The position numbers were made by a program, and so were the translations under genes. The notes beneath the pieces were generated by a model that was given only the letters and a program-made list of their open reading frames with translations, searched no databases and was not told the origin of the DNA. Positions 46,576 through 59,259 of a DNA stretch of 64,000 bases are shown here, piece by piece. The stretch is from Bradysia coprophila. Lineage: Eukaryota; Arthropoda; Insecta; Diptera; Sciaridae. Within the stretch, counting starts at the first letter, position 1. The number at the start of each line of letters is the position of its first letter. The DNA is taken from the NCBI RefSeq assembly GCF_014529535.1, contig NW_023503375.1, forward strand, positions 4,151,620-4,215,619, given 5' to 3'.

Positions 46576-46799
46576 CATCTCAAACGACATTGACAATGTA
46601 CAGATACAAAAACAAAAAACAAAACAAAAAAATCGAAAATCAACAGCAATTGAGTAAGTCTGTCTGCGCAAATGATAACTGATTGCACCTATATGTCACA
46701 AAGACCTTCCGAGACCTTCCTTAAAAAATAATTTATTCAACAAAAAGGATCTACCATAAAATGAACATATAGCCAGTGAAAATTCATGCATAGGGTTTT

Positions 46800-46931
46800 C
46801 CAAGGTAAATATAGTGAGGAGGTAATGCCATATACAAACGAATCAGATGTGCGGTGGCACGAAAGTTCGATACAAACGCCATCTCATCCCTTCGTCTGAA
46901 TGGCATTACCTCCTCACTATACTTACCTTGG
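46800..46931. repeat. Foldback, arms CCAAGGTAAATATAGTGAGG
   Basis: Arms of about 32 nt starting CCAAGGTAAATATAGTGAGG are inverted at 46900-46931. GGGTTTTCCA occurs next to both ends, which suggests duplication of the insertion site. A weak relative lies near 32918. Confidence 0.65.
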
Positions 46932-47048
46932 GGTTTTCCATAAATAACTTAAATGAGAGAGTTGATTGTGTTACTTTGTCAGGAAAATGGACGTTTATAA
47001 CGGAAAATCTATCGAAAAAAAAACTTTATAATGCAGGTCCCTAGTCAA

Positions 47049-47093
47049 ATCGAGTGCTCCTGCCTGGTTTACTTTACACTGCCGTAATTGGAT
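47049..47093. repeat. One end of the CGGCAGAGTAAAATAAACC MITE family
   Basis: The complement of CAGGCAGGAGC and a diverged CGGCAGTGTAAAGTAAACC end are seen. Full or longer copies are at 57142-57322 and 63003-63175. Confidence 0.45.
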
Positions 47094-47128
47094 TTTAATT
47101 TTGAATAGTTTTCAGCAAGTGCAGTGAA

Positions 47129-47220
47129 TTTCGGTTCGGTCAAGTCCAGACCGGAAAATTCGGTTCGGTTCTGACCGAACCGAACCGAATTTTCCGGTTT
47201 GGACTTGACCGAACCGAAAT
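47129..47220. repeat. Palindrome rich in TTCGGTTCGG
   Basis: Arms of about 42 nt built from TTCGGTTCGGTCAAGTCC and CCGGAAAATTCGG meet at about 47172 with almost no loop. Such loopless palindromes are unstable when cloned and usually recent. Confidence 0.65.
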
Positions 47221-47829
47221 TTTCGGTTTTTCGGATAACCGATTCATGTCTGGCTATCGGATACTATCCATTACGAATTGTGCATTAAAATTGGACTGAG
47301 GATTTTTTGGCTGGAGACACATGTATTGTTATTGTCTCTTTTACAATTTCATAGTTTCAGTAAATTACAAAATGTCGAAAACGTTAGAATTATTTTCTGA
47401 GTTCTGTTCGAAAGTCTTTAAAACTGTAGCTGCATTTCCTCTTTGTATTTCTATTTCCTGCAAGACAGTACAGCAGTACTCTGTTGTCTTGCGACCAGAA
47501 AATGCGAAAAATTGGTTTTCAGCGAGACTGTAAAGAGGTTGTTTTCTGGCCGCAAGACAACAAAGAAGTTTTTTACTCTCAATGGTTCATAATTTGTGAA
47601 GAGGTTCAACTACTGCTGACTCATGAATAGTAGCTCTCACTCCCTCTAACAAACAAAGCACAATTATTAAGGTGATAAAGCAAAGCACTTCACTGTCCAG
47701 TTTCAGTATTCTATTAAGAGTACCACTCATGCTTGAAGTGCGTTGGTTGGATAAAGACGTTTGTAAAAGTATAATTCATTTACTCTCGTTTTGACTACAA
47801 CTACTTTATAACTAACATTACAAGTAATA

Positions 47830-47966
47830 TCAACGCACTTCAAGCAAAAGTACTTCGAGCGACACCTGTCAAATAGAGTTCTATTTTGTATGAAAATTTG
47901 TTTGATACACTGGCCCGTTTCAGTACTCAATTTAGAGTACTACCTATGCTTGAAAATCGTTGGTAA
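47830..47966. mobile_element. 137-bp copy of the CCAACGCACTTCAAGC MITE
   Basis: It begins ATCAACGCACTTCAAGC and ends with the inverted form (GCTTGAAAATCGTTGG). The interior shares TAGAGTTCTATTTTGTATG with the copy at 8848-8995. A second inverted end lies at 47712-47745. Confidence 0.5.
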
Positions 47967-48548
47967 CATTCTCCTACTTGTTTGCATTGAAGTATCATCA
48001 TCTTTGTCAAGTTTCTTCTTAATTCATACCAAATGCCTGCACCTTGTTTTTAAACGTGACGAAAGCACCACACTTGCTAAGCGTGTCCGCTGAACAAGCT
48101 TTGAAGGATATACGGCTGTGATGATACAATATCGAACGAATCTCTTCAATTCGAAAATAAAAGTGTACGAATTCCGACACAAATCAGTCGGCTGTCACTT
48201 AGTTGAAAATTTTATGATAAATATGAAAGGTAAAATTTGTGCAAAAATGCCAAATAAACAAGTAAAAATTTGTGAATGAATCTGGTATAGAGAAAGAGTG
48301 TACCGAGATTTGCCTACAAACATCGTAAGTATTGGAGAAATGGTGAATTCGTTTCAAAATTTGGTCAGAAATCGCTTTTCGTCTTGCATCGTTACTGCTA
48401 TGTTGACGACAAAACATTTTGTTATTTTCCGTTTCTTATCAATGATATCATACGTTTCGGTTGGATAAATTTCCAAGTGTTTACATCAGCACACTCATAT
48501 ATATGCATGGTTTATGTGCATAAAATTACGAACTAATGTCCGTGCTGG

Positions 48549-48580
48549 TATATATACATAACTAAATAGTATGATTCAGT
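48549..48580 (+). promoter_or_regulatory. TATA box and TCAGT initiator of golgin-97
   Basis: TATATATAC at 48549-48557 and TCAGT at 48576-48580 lie about 135 bp before the start codon. A 3' splice site (TTTTCCAG) at 48695-48702 suggests that the 5' leader may be spliced. Inference from spacing only. Confidence 0.45.
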
Positions 48581-48713
48581 TGAAGCCATTGTGCGTTTTA
48601 TCACACATTCAACGTAAAACTTAATTATTATACCTAGACTGTTGGTGCAGTCTTATGCAATTAGTGTAATCAAACCCACCAAATTGATTTGTCAACTTTT
48701 CCAGCGACGAAAA

Positions 48714-51700
48714 ATGTTTGCCACATTAAAGAATAAAATCAAAGAGGAGACGGGAAATGAAGTTCCTCATCTGCCAGTTCGGACGGCACAAAATCGATAT
48801 CAACGTGGTACGTTAGACTCAACAAGTAGTGTGTCCATCGAAAGTTTATCCATGTTTGAACAGGTACTGTGTCAGAATTTCTTGTCAACAGGACAGACCA
48901 GTAATAACAGTTACACGTTCTGGTTGTTCCACAGAAAGAAGCCGAGCTGTCTGCACTACGAGCGCAATTCAACGATATCAATTGTAAATACAATGACTTA
49001 TCCAAACGGTACAACATTTTGCAGGACGACATGGAACGACTAGAAAAGGCGAATGAACTGTTGGAGGAGAGTGTTAAAGTTTCACAAGGTGAGCAAGGTG
49101 ATCAGTAGATCGTAACAAATTGTTTCGAATGAGTCAGAATCTCCTCATATTTGGTGAATTGGGCCAGGAAGGGCTGCCGATGCCTTACAACCGATGCCTA
49201 TAGGTGTCTATGTCTACTTGTATTTTTCGGTCTAATAAAAGGGAAAATCCAATTTGATTTCAGTACAAAAAGAGCTCATTTATGACGAACAGGACAAGAT
49301 CCAAAATTTGCAGGCCCAGGAGATAGCAAAACTTAAAAATTTACTTAATTTTCGTGAACAGGTTAGGCTCTGGTCATAAGTGACTACATTCACAAACGTT
49401 TACATTTCTCCAATTGAAACCCATTACAGGAGGCCCTAGATCGTCTTACAGTAATCAAGCAAACTCAGCAGCAACTGGATCACGTGAAGTCAGAAAACAA
49501 ACAACTGCGGGAGATGGAAGCACAGAGGGAGGAAATCGAGGTTGGTTGAAATGACGATGACCACGACCAGTCACTACACATTACGTTATTTGAATTTTCT
49601 GTTTATGGGGTCGTTCGTAGATGGTGTCACGGTGCGAGGTCTTTAGGAAGGAATACGTATAATTGGTGTCTTGTTAGATTTGCTCTCCTTCGTGTGATGA
49701 AGAAGTTTAAAGAGAGTCAAAAGTTGCGTGACATCATTTGAACGACCTCTTTTCGTTTTTTACCTGCTTGTAATGTCGTGCATTTGTGATTTTTTATGTT
49801 CATGTGTTTCACGTTCATCATTCATTTGTTATTCGTTCATTTATTGTCATCTGCATGTGGTACGTACATCGCCGGACACATTTTTCCCCCGCTTTATTAA
49901 AGTGACTGTTAAACCGAAAAGTCTCATCGTTTCAGGATGAATTGGAACGACTTCGTCACGCCAGTCAGATGGAAACGAATAATTACAAAACGAACATGGC
50001 TTGCCTGGAAGAACAGAATCGCCATCTACTGAGTAAGCTGAATGTGCTGGAAGAGGCTCGCTTCAATTTTACGTCTAACATCAGCAACGACGAAAAGGTG
50101 AACGCACTCATACAGGAACGAAAGTTCTTGGAACAGCGATTGGAAGAAGCACACATTCAATTATCGGACATAAAGAGCAACTGGAGTGCTCAGAATTTGG
50201 CACTGGAAACTCAGGTTGGTGAATCGTTTAGTTGCTCGACTGGGAAATGTGCTTTGGCGTACTTTACTGTCGAAATGACCGTTGTCAATTTTAATGCGGT
50301 GCCCGGGACTACGTAGAGATACCAAGAGCTTGTGTATATGTGCGCATATCAGTAGCTCGGAAGGCCTCGGTTTTACACCTAAGTCATCTAAGACAAAAGA
50401 TATTTGCTTTGACCAGCAGACGTTACCATTGCTGGCCGAGTGTATACCACAGTCAGCTTGCATTGTAGAATAATCAAATTGATGTTAGAGTGAATGTGCT
50501 AGTACACCGGAAGCGTAACACAAAAATTTCATTGAAATATCCGTTGTGCCAGACAAGTCAAATTTTTGAATTTTCAAATTGGTTGGTACGACAGGCCCTT
50601 CCTCGTAAATTTTATATTTCAGTCTTCTGTCATGTGGCACAACACCTTCATTTCTACATCAATTTAGTTGTTCTACGATGCAAGTTGACTGAGTAGGGAC
50701 TGCGTACTATCAATATCTTGACCTAGAGCGTTACTTTATTCACTGGTCACCCGGTAATGAGTCAAAACTGCATTGACGCATCACAACTTATTTCCTTATT
50801 GGGGGCGTACTCAGTGAAATCACTACGTTCTTGTCAGCCTGCCTTCGTGTGAGTCGAAATTAAAAAGTTCCAAACAAGGACGTAATCTACTATTACCAGA
50901 CTCTAATACGACGTCTGTATGTATCATATTTGATAACGTTGTTGACGATTTCTGAGTAGGAAGTAAGTGCATTTCTACACTGACATCAAAATACTGCCCA
51001 TTTCGATCGCCCCTCACTTACAGATCATTACTGATTCAACGAAAGATATATTTTTTCCTCCATTTCAATCCAATCAAATATTTCGCCAGGTAAGTCGCTT
51101 ATCGCGACAAGTGGCCGCCGAAGCAACGGAAAAACGAAAAGCCATCACATCCCAAGACGCTCATATCGAAAAAGTGAAAGAACTCGAATTTCAATTAGAA
51201 ACATTCCAAAGTGAGATCACCCAACGTGATAACAAGGTTTGTGACCGAAATACTGTTTTTGTTGTGCGATATCGTTTTCTCTAACCGGACCGGTTCATTT
51301 TTGTAGATAAAATTGCTGGAAGAGGAAATCGATGATTTGAGTGGAACGCTCCGTGACATTCGGATTGAAAACGAGGAAGAAATTACGTTTATGAGAAGCA
51401 AAGTTGTGAGTAGATGAGTAGCGTAACTTTGGGATGAGTTTTTTTTTCGTAAAAATTATTTTTAAATTTTTGAATCACGACACCGGTATAAAACGAGCTA
51501 GTCATTACAATTAGTATTGGAATTTAGCGACTGCTTTCCATTGTTTCGTTAAAAGTTTTTTTTTGTTTTTTTTTTAAGTTTTAAAAATTTTATTTTTTAA
51601 AAAGAAAATGGACTGAGTCAACTAATGCGAAATGAAAAGACTGGTTTGGTTTAAATGTTTCACTAAAGACACAGTTGTTCTCTCAGCCGTTTACTTGCTT

Positions 51701-54700
51701 TTAGAAATTGCATTTACCGACTTCGGTAAATAGCATCTGCGGTTCGGAGCATGTAAATTACCTGATATTGCTAAAGCAATTGTCATCAGCTTAGAAATAT
51801 CTTTCAGTGGAGTCATTGCCGAGAGGCGTTTTATCACACTGGTCCAAATGAAATACGATTTAGTGGTCAAAATTACTGCAAAATTAACCGATAATTTTCC
51901 GGGAAAATTTTCAACAGATTTCGCCAATAAACCTCATTGCATTTGGACCAATCTCACGTCAATGCAGAACCTGTTATTACCTAAATTTCCTAATTTACTG
52001 AAAAAATTACCAAAAAGTTAGTTTGGTAATTTTGTCAGTAAATTAGGTAAATCAAATTATCTCTCTGGGTTCCTATCTTCAATTACGGAAGATGAATCTC
52101 CCTGTAAAATGACGTCACATTTGTGCGAAAAATAACGTCATTTGCCAGTAATAACAGTCAAAAAACCCTTAGGGGCCATTCACAAATTACGCACGCACCA
52201 AATTCGAAATTTCAGACCCCTCCTCCCCCCTTGCACGCGAAAATGTATGGAGAAAATTTCAAAAATGTATGAAGCGTACGCTTTTGTCAAACCCCCACTC
52301 CCCCCTTAAGAGCGTGCGTAATTTGTGAATGGCCCCTTAAAGGGTAAATGTGACGCAAGTCCTTTATCATTCTGCGCCAATGGCTAATAAGATGTTTTTC
52401 TGGTCCGGAAGGCTAAAATATTGGACTCGTATTTTTTTAGAATTTTAAAAAATATTTTAGGCATAGGGAGCGAGGCATTTGTACAAATGTACGAAAGCGT
52501 TGGTTAGCGCTTTCATACATTTGTCCAAATGCCTCGCTACCTATGCCTAAAATATTTTTTAAAATTCTAAAAAAATACGAGTCCAATATTTTAGCCTTCC
52601 GGACCAGAAAAACATCTTATAAGCACAATATCCCACATTCCCCGAAATCTGAGCTCAAACAATTTTAGAAAGAAAATTTTACAAAAAATAAATTGCGTCA
52701 CAAGTGACAGATGTTGGCGCTTCTATATGGCATTTGTACCCAAGATACGGTTTTTTTCCAACTTTTGAAAATTCCATTCTTATTTTTGGCCATTATTAGC
52801 CTACAACCAAAATTTCAGGAAAATCTATAGAAACGTTTAGGAGTTGCTGGATTCACTTTTCCATAAGAACTAACAGACTAACATAGGCGATTTCAGTTAT
52901 CTGAAAAAACGAGAGTTCGCTTATTTTCATACAAAAACCAAAATTTTGAAACTCAATATCTCAGCCAAATCGTAACCTACTTTAACGTGTGATAGCTCGT
53001 TGAACTCATTACCAGACATCTAAAGTTTGGTAGTGTAATTGCGTCACGCCCGCTTACTAACGTGTGAGCATGATCCCATGATTGAACGAGTAGCAGCATT
53101 CGATATGTTAAACACATCGCATTTGCCGTGGTAGTAAAATATTTACTGCATTTTGATGACATACAAAAATACTGGTAGTGTGCTCAAGTGTTCCTCTGGT
53201 TTTTTCATTTCAACTAATAACCCTGCCGCAATTTGAATTCTTTTGTTTCAAATTTTCGTTAAGTCTCTTAGGCAAATTACGGCAGCCTTACGACAACGAC
53301 TCACTACTCGACACCCCGTACGTTGCAGTTACGAGTTCGAAAACCTATGGGTATTTTTCCCTTCTGATTATAAATCCCGAAAAAATAATTTTCTAGGACG
53401 TCTGGATCAGGAGCTAGAGTCTAGCTGCTAGACATATTGTCAGTTAAATGGGAATTCAAATGGTGTGAGCGAGATCAGTATTGTTGTCTCTCTCACACTA
53501 GTGGAATTCTTATTTAACCTAGAACCGGGTCTATCTCCTGATCCAGACGTCCTAGAAATTTGTTTTTTTCTGGAATTGGAATCAGTAGGGAAAAATACCC
53601 ATAGGTTTCCGAACTCGTAACTGCAGCAATTTTTTATTTACCATCTGTAACATCAGCAATAGTTCGTTAATTTACATGCTCTGACCTACAGGTGCTATTT
53701 ACCGAAGTCGGTAAATGCAATCTCTACTTGCTAATCATCATATAACTAACAGTAGAGTTTTAAGCTTAAGTTACTAACCTAATTAAGTTGAACATTGCAG
53801 ACTTTATAGCATATGCATGCATTTGCATTCATTCCACCTGTTCAATATTTTTTATCGTTCCTCTTGAAATGTGCCATTTAAAATCGAAATTTTTTATTTA
53901 AGTGACGTTGTTCCTACAAATGTTGTTTTTTTTGGGTAAAATAAACGAATTTTTCATCAGTTTTTTTGAATTATTTTTTCTTCATGGTTTTTATGTTAAT
54001 GTTTTGTCCACTGTTGCTTGAAATCTATTTTCTTTTAACAATAAAATCACATTCGATGGGTTGCACCGTTTTGGTTGAATATTTATAGATCACTTCACAA
54101 GCTGTCAACTTCTGGGACACTTCGTATTTGTAGGAAAAATCACAAAATTTTGGTCAAGTTAGATTACCTTGTTAACATATCAAGTGTCCCAGAAGTTTAT
54201 GGTTCCGCGAAGTCAAAGTATATTAACATGAAGGTAATGCAACTGTGCAGTTACGCACGGATCCCTAGTTTCAGGTGAATCAGGCCTCGTTATGTAGCAC
54301 ACATATTGAATTGGTTTGCGTTAAGTTGCAGTTAGTGGTAACGGTAAGGTGAATTCGATTTCACACAACCTTTCGGAAGGTGCAACAACTTTAGTCACAA
54401 GGAAATATGATGATGACAACAGTACAAAAATGAATTCAGACCTGAAAGACGGGATCCGTAAAATCTCTGATTGCATTACCTTCAGTATTTATACACTTTG
54501 TGCGAAGTGCCCTAATAGGTCGTATGGTTGGACGGATAATTTTTACTTTATTTCTTTTTTATTTACTAAAATTCACCCTTTTTTTTGATTAGAAACAATG
54601 TGAACAAGAAACAACAGATCTAAAAACGCGACTAACCGCATCCGATGATAGACTAAACGATCACATCGAAAAATCCGAAGTGCTTGTCAGAACGCTTAGG

Positions 54701-56241
54701 AGTCAGATAGCTGAGTCGAAGGATGAGTGCAGTGCTATGAGTAACATAGTGGAAGAGTAAGTTTTCGGTTTTATTGTTTTTCTTTGTTAATGGAAGTTAT
54801 TGGAGTCTATTGGAAGTTTACATGAGAAAGTCAAAGGCATTGATTAGAGAAATGATAACAGATGGCGTTGCTGCCGCCTCACCGCAGAGCCATTCCTTAT
54901 CAATTCTCTGGTATTGATGTGATTGATGTTATTGGTGTCAGTGGCTTTCCATCGCTACAGCAGGAAATGTATACAAGGTAACCAATCTAATCGGCTACAG
55001 CTTCAGCATATGCATCGGAATTCCACTGACCCTGACTACAAAGCATGTCACCTTCAGATAATACCGCGTTCGAACAAAGCGATTCAGTTACATTTGCATG
55101 ACCTGAATTTTTCCTGTTCCGAACCTTGCATTTGACCTGTTCCGGTGGATATTTGAAACGTTTTCGCTAACTTTCGAGATTTAATTGATTTTTGAGATTG
55201 ACAAAAATCGTGAAAATTCCTGGGAAAATTCATGAAATCTCCAATATTTTCTGTGGTATTTAAACTTTCTGGCAGATCCTATCGAATTGCAAATAAATTT
55301 GTGGAGAGCCCACAAAAGTCAATTCAACAATTTGATTTTTTCCCTTTCAGTGAGAAAAAGGAAAGAGCGACGATTTTACTGCAAAACGCCGAAATATCGC
55401 AGGAGCTGTCAATTTTGAAACAGGAGCTAAAAAGTGAATCGGCTGAAGTAACCGAACTGAGTGAAACAAATCAAAAGCTGCAACAGTCACTGCATGAGTG
55501 GTAGGTTAACACGTCGCTCATAATGAGTTCCTATAACTGAAACCGATTTTCGTTCCAGTGAAACCGAACTATCTGCATTACGTAGCAGAAATGAACAACT
55601 GGAGGTGATAGCTAGCGAACAAAAATCAAAAACCGAAATCATTGACGAATTGAACAAAGATTTATCGGAAAAGAACAAAGTAAAAAAACGAAAAACTTTC
55701 GTACCCTTACCAGTTCGCGTCTAATGTCCCGTCTCATTTCAGTCAATAAAACTGTTGAAGCAACGTTTGGCTGACTTCAAAAAGACGCTGCAAAACGAAT
55801 TCAAGGGTAGTGTGAACCATACCACCAGTTGCCTTGATGATAATCCGAGCGAAACAAACCATTCGGATGGAAAAACTGTGTCGATATCAGAAAAGGTGGA
55901 CAAACCGACGAATCACTGTACCGATACCGCTACCAAAAATCGATCGGTTGTTATGGACGAAGTTAACTTTAAGTACTTAAAGCATGTGATACTGAAATTT
56001 CTGACCAGTCGAGAGGTAAGTCATTCGGTTTTCCATTTTTTTTTCTCGATTCAACGAAGGAATTTTAAAATTTCGCCTTGATGAATATTGATGCCAGGTT
56101 GAAGCACGCCATTTAATACGAGCGGTCGGAACACTGCTTCAGTTAAGCCAAGATGAGGAGAAATTGCTACATGATACGCTTAGCTTCCGAATGAGTTGGT
56201 TCGGCACGCGGCCAGAGTCAAAGCTTCACAATTTTATCTAA
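48714..56241 (+). CDS. Golgin-97 (GRIP-domain trans-Golgi tether)
   Basis: A coiled-coil tether of the trans-Golgi network that captures endosome-derived vesicles and binds Arl1 through its GRIP domain. Twelve exons: 48714-48863, 48935-49088, 49264-49361, 49430-49540, 49936-50214, 51090-51236, 51307-51405, 54593-54756, 55351-55500, 55559-55679, 55743-56015 and 56098-56241. All phases fit and give about 630 residues. The N terminus MFATLKNKIKEETGNEVP matches the vertebrate start MFAKLKKKIAEET. The body is heptad-rich coiled coil (for example LEEQNRHLLSKLNVLEEA and EKVKELEFQLETFQSEI). The end has SIKLLKQRLADFKKTLQNEF and the GRIP domain NFKYLKHVILKFLTSREVEA through MSWFGTRPES, including the Tyr that contacts Arl1. 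Slightly shorter than human (767). The 3.2-kb intron after 51405 is filled with nested transposons; a missed exon there cannot be excluded, though phases agree without one. Confidence 0.93.
52172..52336. mobile_element. 165-bp MITE, TIR GGGGCCATTCACAAATTACG, TTA duplication
   Basis: Ends GGGGCCATTCACAAATTACG and its complement are flanked by TTA on both sides (52169-52171 and 52337-52339), the hallmark of PIF/Harbinger insertion. Terminal sequences of this type are widespread in insects. Confidence 0.85.
52388..52619. mobile_element. 232-bp palindromic MITE, TAA duplication
   Basis: Arms of about 110 nt starting TAAGATGTTTTTCTGGTCC, with TAA on both sides (52385-52387 and 52620-52622). The core from CTGGTCCGGAAGGC inward is the same as in the 6547-6906 element, but the outer ends differ. 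Confidence 0.8.
53322..53628. mobile_element. 307-bp foldback element
   Basis: Arms of about 130 nt: GTTGCAGTTACGAGTTCG, CCTATGGGTATTTTTCCC and CTAGGACGTCTGGATCAGG are all repeated inverted. The loop contains GTGTGAGCGAGATCAG. The arms differ at a number of positions, so this one is older than the MITE at 42693. Confidence 0.7.
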
Positions 56242-57141
56242 GTAGGATCAAGTGGACGACTCTTCGACGACAATAATTTCTTCCCAATTAACGGAAACGA
56301 TTGTTTTATGGCAAAATGTTTTATTTATTTACAGTTTAATCGGAAAATTTCTTCTTCTTTTTCGCATTTTATTTATTTTCGAGTTAAGTGTTTCCATTTA
56401 TTTATTTGCTGGAACAGAGTCTTTACTTCATTAAGATTCCGTGATATTACTAAGTTGATTTGCAACATTATAAATGGATGAATAAGAGAATCACTTGTAC
56501 AGTATTACTACCTTCTACCTACACACACAGATTTTATAAATTAAAAATTGTTTAGTTTTCGATTTAAGCAAAACTTAACGTGTTGAACGTGTACTCCTAA
56601 TAGCTTTGACCTACACGTGCAATGCATATGACATATTTAATACAAAATCAGGCATTTTTGTGTTTTCCCGCATTTGTTTTATTTGGTGTTTTTATACCGA
56701 ACCACCATTGGTGGTCCATCAATCAAACCATTCAATAAAGACAATTTTAAATTACAAACCCAAGAGTCCGATTTCTTTCCTCAAATTGAAATCTTTTAAC
56801 GACAATCCAAGGCATAACGTCAGCTCTTCCACTGTTAGGGAAATTTGTTGGAGTTTACAATATCCGACGCTGTTCCTTTGGATCATCCTCAACGCCGCAA
56901 ATGATCTGGATGGAAAGTTAAGATCCGAACGAGAGTTGGTGCTTTTATGCATTGAAGCATTTCTTCATTTGAACATTTTGTTTGTTCGTTTAGAGACCTC
57001 ACTAACAGTGTTTCACGGCTAATAGAAAGTACAGTCTGGACCACCGGCTTAACGTCACTTCCGGACCACGCCTCGAAGTATGCAAATATTCTCTGAGCAA
57101 AGCTATATCTCTCCTAAATGTAGGCTGTTGGGTTGTGTCAT

Positions 57142-57322
57142 ACCACGGCAGAGTAAAATAAACCAGACAGGAGCGTTTGATTTGACTAGGGATCTAAATT
57201 ATCTAGCAGCCTTTTTATGCGAATAAAATTATTCAATTTATGCCAGTGTTCATTTTCAGAAGTGTATTAGGTCCCTTTCAAAAATGAATCGCTACCGCCT
57301 GGTTTATTTTACTCTGCCATGG
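57142..57322. mobile_element. 181-bp MITE, TIR ACCAYGGCAGAGTAAAATAA, possible CAT duplication
   Basis: The left end ACCACGGCAGAGTAAAATAA and the inverted right end ending TCTGCCATGGT are flanked by CAT on both sides. The loop includes CAGTGTTCATTTTCAGAAG. Relatives lie at 47049-47093 and 63003-63175. Confidence 0.65.
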
Positions 57323-57454
57323 TCATACGAGTCATTCAGTGTGTTTAAAGTCGCCACCAAACTCACTGCAACTACCCAGATTATGAAGCTTGAGTGACGT
57401 TTAGGACGTTACCAATGCGATGTAATCGCTAGAAAAATTCTATGTTGAATCGTC

Positions 57455-57530
57455 TAAAGGATTCGAACCGGGATCATTTTGGTGGAAGGCTAGTACGTAA
57501 ACACTGAGTCATACCGTTCAACATTACCAC
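57455..57530 (-). repeat. tRNA-like segment, probably a SINE head or tRNA relic
   Basis: On the minus strand a TGACTCAGTG (A-box-like) is followed 33 nt later by GGTTCGAATCC, a perfect B box, with a CTAGCCTTCCACCAAAATGA middle that looks like an anticodon arm region. The acceptor stem does not pair, so it is not a working tRNA gene. A second B-box-like GGTTCGAATTC is at 57928 on the plus strand. Confidence 0.4.
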
Positions 57531-59259
57531 GTAGTATCGGCTAGAGGTCACAGACGTTGTAACTTCCGTCAGTGAAACCTGGGATTTACCAGTAAATCAA
57601 GAAAATTGACTGAGCTGATTTTAAAGAAAAATTCCCTCTCAATCTGCGGACCAGGAATGGATGATACGTATAGAATCAGGACAAATAGTGAGCTCGTGGA
57701 ATTTTTTTTTACAGAAGTTTTTTATCTATCAATGTGTGAAGGTATTTTTATCGCAATAGCCGAGGTCGACAAGACGTGTGCAATGAAATACAGCGTTTTT
57801 TGCAATTTAGGTGAAAAAATTAACTAATTTTGTACCAAAAATTCAAATGTAAACAGAAATTCATTTCAACGATCAAAAAGGCTGTATTATAATACACATT
57901 CGTAATACACGTTTCGGTGTCGGGGGTTCGAATTCTGGTCTATACAAGATTTTTATTTAAAAAAATTTAGTCTTCGTTGAAGGTAATAGATTCTATAGCG
58001 TGCGAAAATAGCATTTTACATGACTAGGGATAAAAATATAAAAGAAAGGAAGAGTTATCGTGTTAATTTTGTTGATCCGAGGCGTAGCCGAGGCCAATAT
58101 ACATAAGAAAATGAGACTTTTCATTTTGATCTCTAGTTATGTGATAGATTTTACATGCTGAGGACGTTGAAAGTAGTGCTTGAATCATGAGAAGTACGGT
58201 TTTCGACGCATGTAGCATGTTAAAAAAATTATTTTACTGTGTGCGAGTTTCAGCTGCTTTAGATTGTTATATCAATAGAAAAACCGCTGAAAGATTAAAA
58301 CAAGTGAATGTGTAAAATATAAATTCGTTCACTGTATCATGAAACTGTAGAAAATAGGTCAAGTTCTCTTCAGTATATTACTGAATGATCTGGTGTGTGG
58401 AAATTCTAAATTAAGAGATCAGCCGAAAATGTAACTGTCATTTTCGCTCTACAGTCTTTTCAGAGCCTAGATTTATTCCACCTAAAAAGCCTTTAATCAA
58501 ATATATCGACGCCTGACATACATATTTGGCAAAGTATTGATAGAACCAACACACTTCAAGCATGAGTGGTACTCTAAATAGACTTTAACGAAATTTTCAT
58601 AAACTACTCATTTCTCAGTTTTCTCAGAGCTGGAGTACATGAAAACCAACAATCGATACATGGTTGGTTAATACATGTTATAGAAACATAGATCAAGACT
58701 AGCAAAATGTCAAACAATAGAAGCACTTCAACAATATCTGTTTTCAACGTATTACTAGGTATAGATACTGCCAAAATGCCAAACGTAATTTTATAAGTTT
58801 CTACTGTACTCAAATTTAGGTAGCCGAAGCGACAGTGACCTCATATATTGTGAGGAAAGTTACTTTTACTACTCATATCGTCAACAAGTATTTTATAAGA
58901 CCTTTGTCGACCTGACTGAAAATTATATTTTTTTACTTTTGCGTCTGTGTAAGAAATTGATGGTTTCCCGCGCGCCCGTAACGAAATTTTTATCATTTTA
59001 AAATTGAAACGCTGTATAATTTGATGCCACGAATTCGATCATTGTCGTTTGAGTGGAAAATTTTTAGCAACCAATTGAGTAAACAAGCGATATTTTCGAA
59101 AAAATTGCATGTAAATTAAAATTAATTCCAATTTGTATTCTGAAAAACATTTGCACGTAATTTGTTTCACTGTTTCACCTAGACTCAACACAAAATGAAC
59201 AACAATATTTGGTGATTTTAATTCTATTTTTAGAATCGAAATTTCCCGTGTCTCGCTAG

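Larger units (their letters stand above)
46250..48548. other. Intergenic stretch with several small palindromes
   Basis: No gene is supported. It contains palindromes at 46471-46575, 46800-46931 and 47129-47220, one end of the CGGCAGAGTAAAATAAACC family at 47049-47093 and one CCAACGCACTTCAAGC element at 47830-47966. A minus-strand open frame at 46461-46688 lies over the first palindrome. Confidence 0.5.
51692..53735. mobile_element. About 2-kb inverted-repeat element with nested insertions, in the golgin-97 intron
   Basis: An 80-nt block at 51692-51772, containing GCATTTACCGACTTCGGTAA and ATGTAAATTA, is present inverted at 53652-53735 with about 20% difference. Between these ends lie three other palindromic elements (52172-52336, 52388-52619 and 53322-53628). 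This reads as an old element that has served as a landing site for younger ones. No transposase is visible. Confidence 0.5.

Noticed and set aside
56606-57022. 138-codon plus-strand frame after golgin-97
   Set aside because: No recognisable domain and composition like AT-rich random sequence; probably downstream untranslated DNA.
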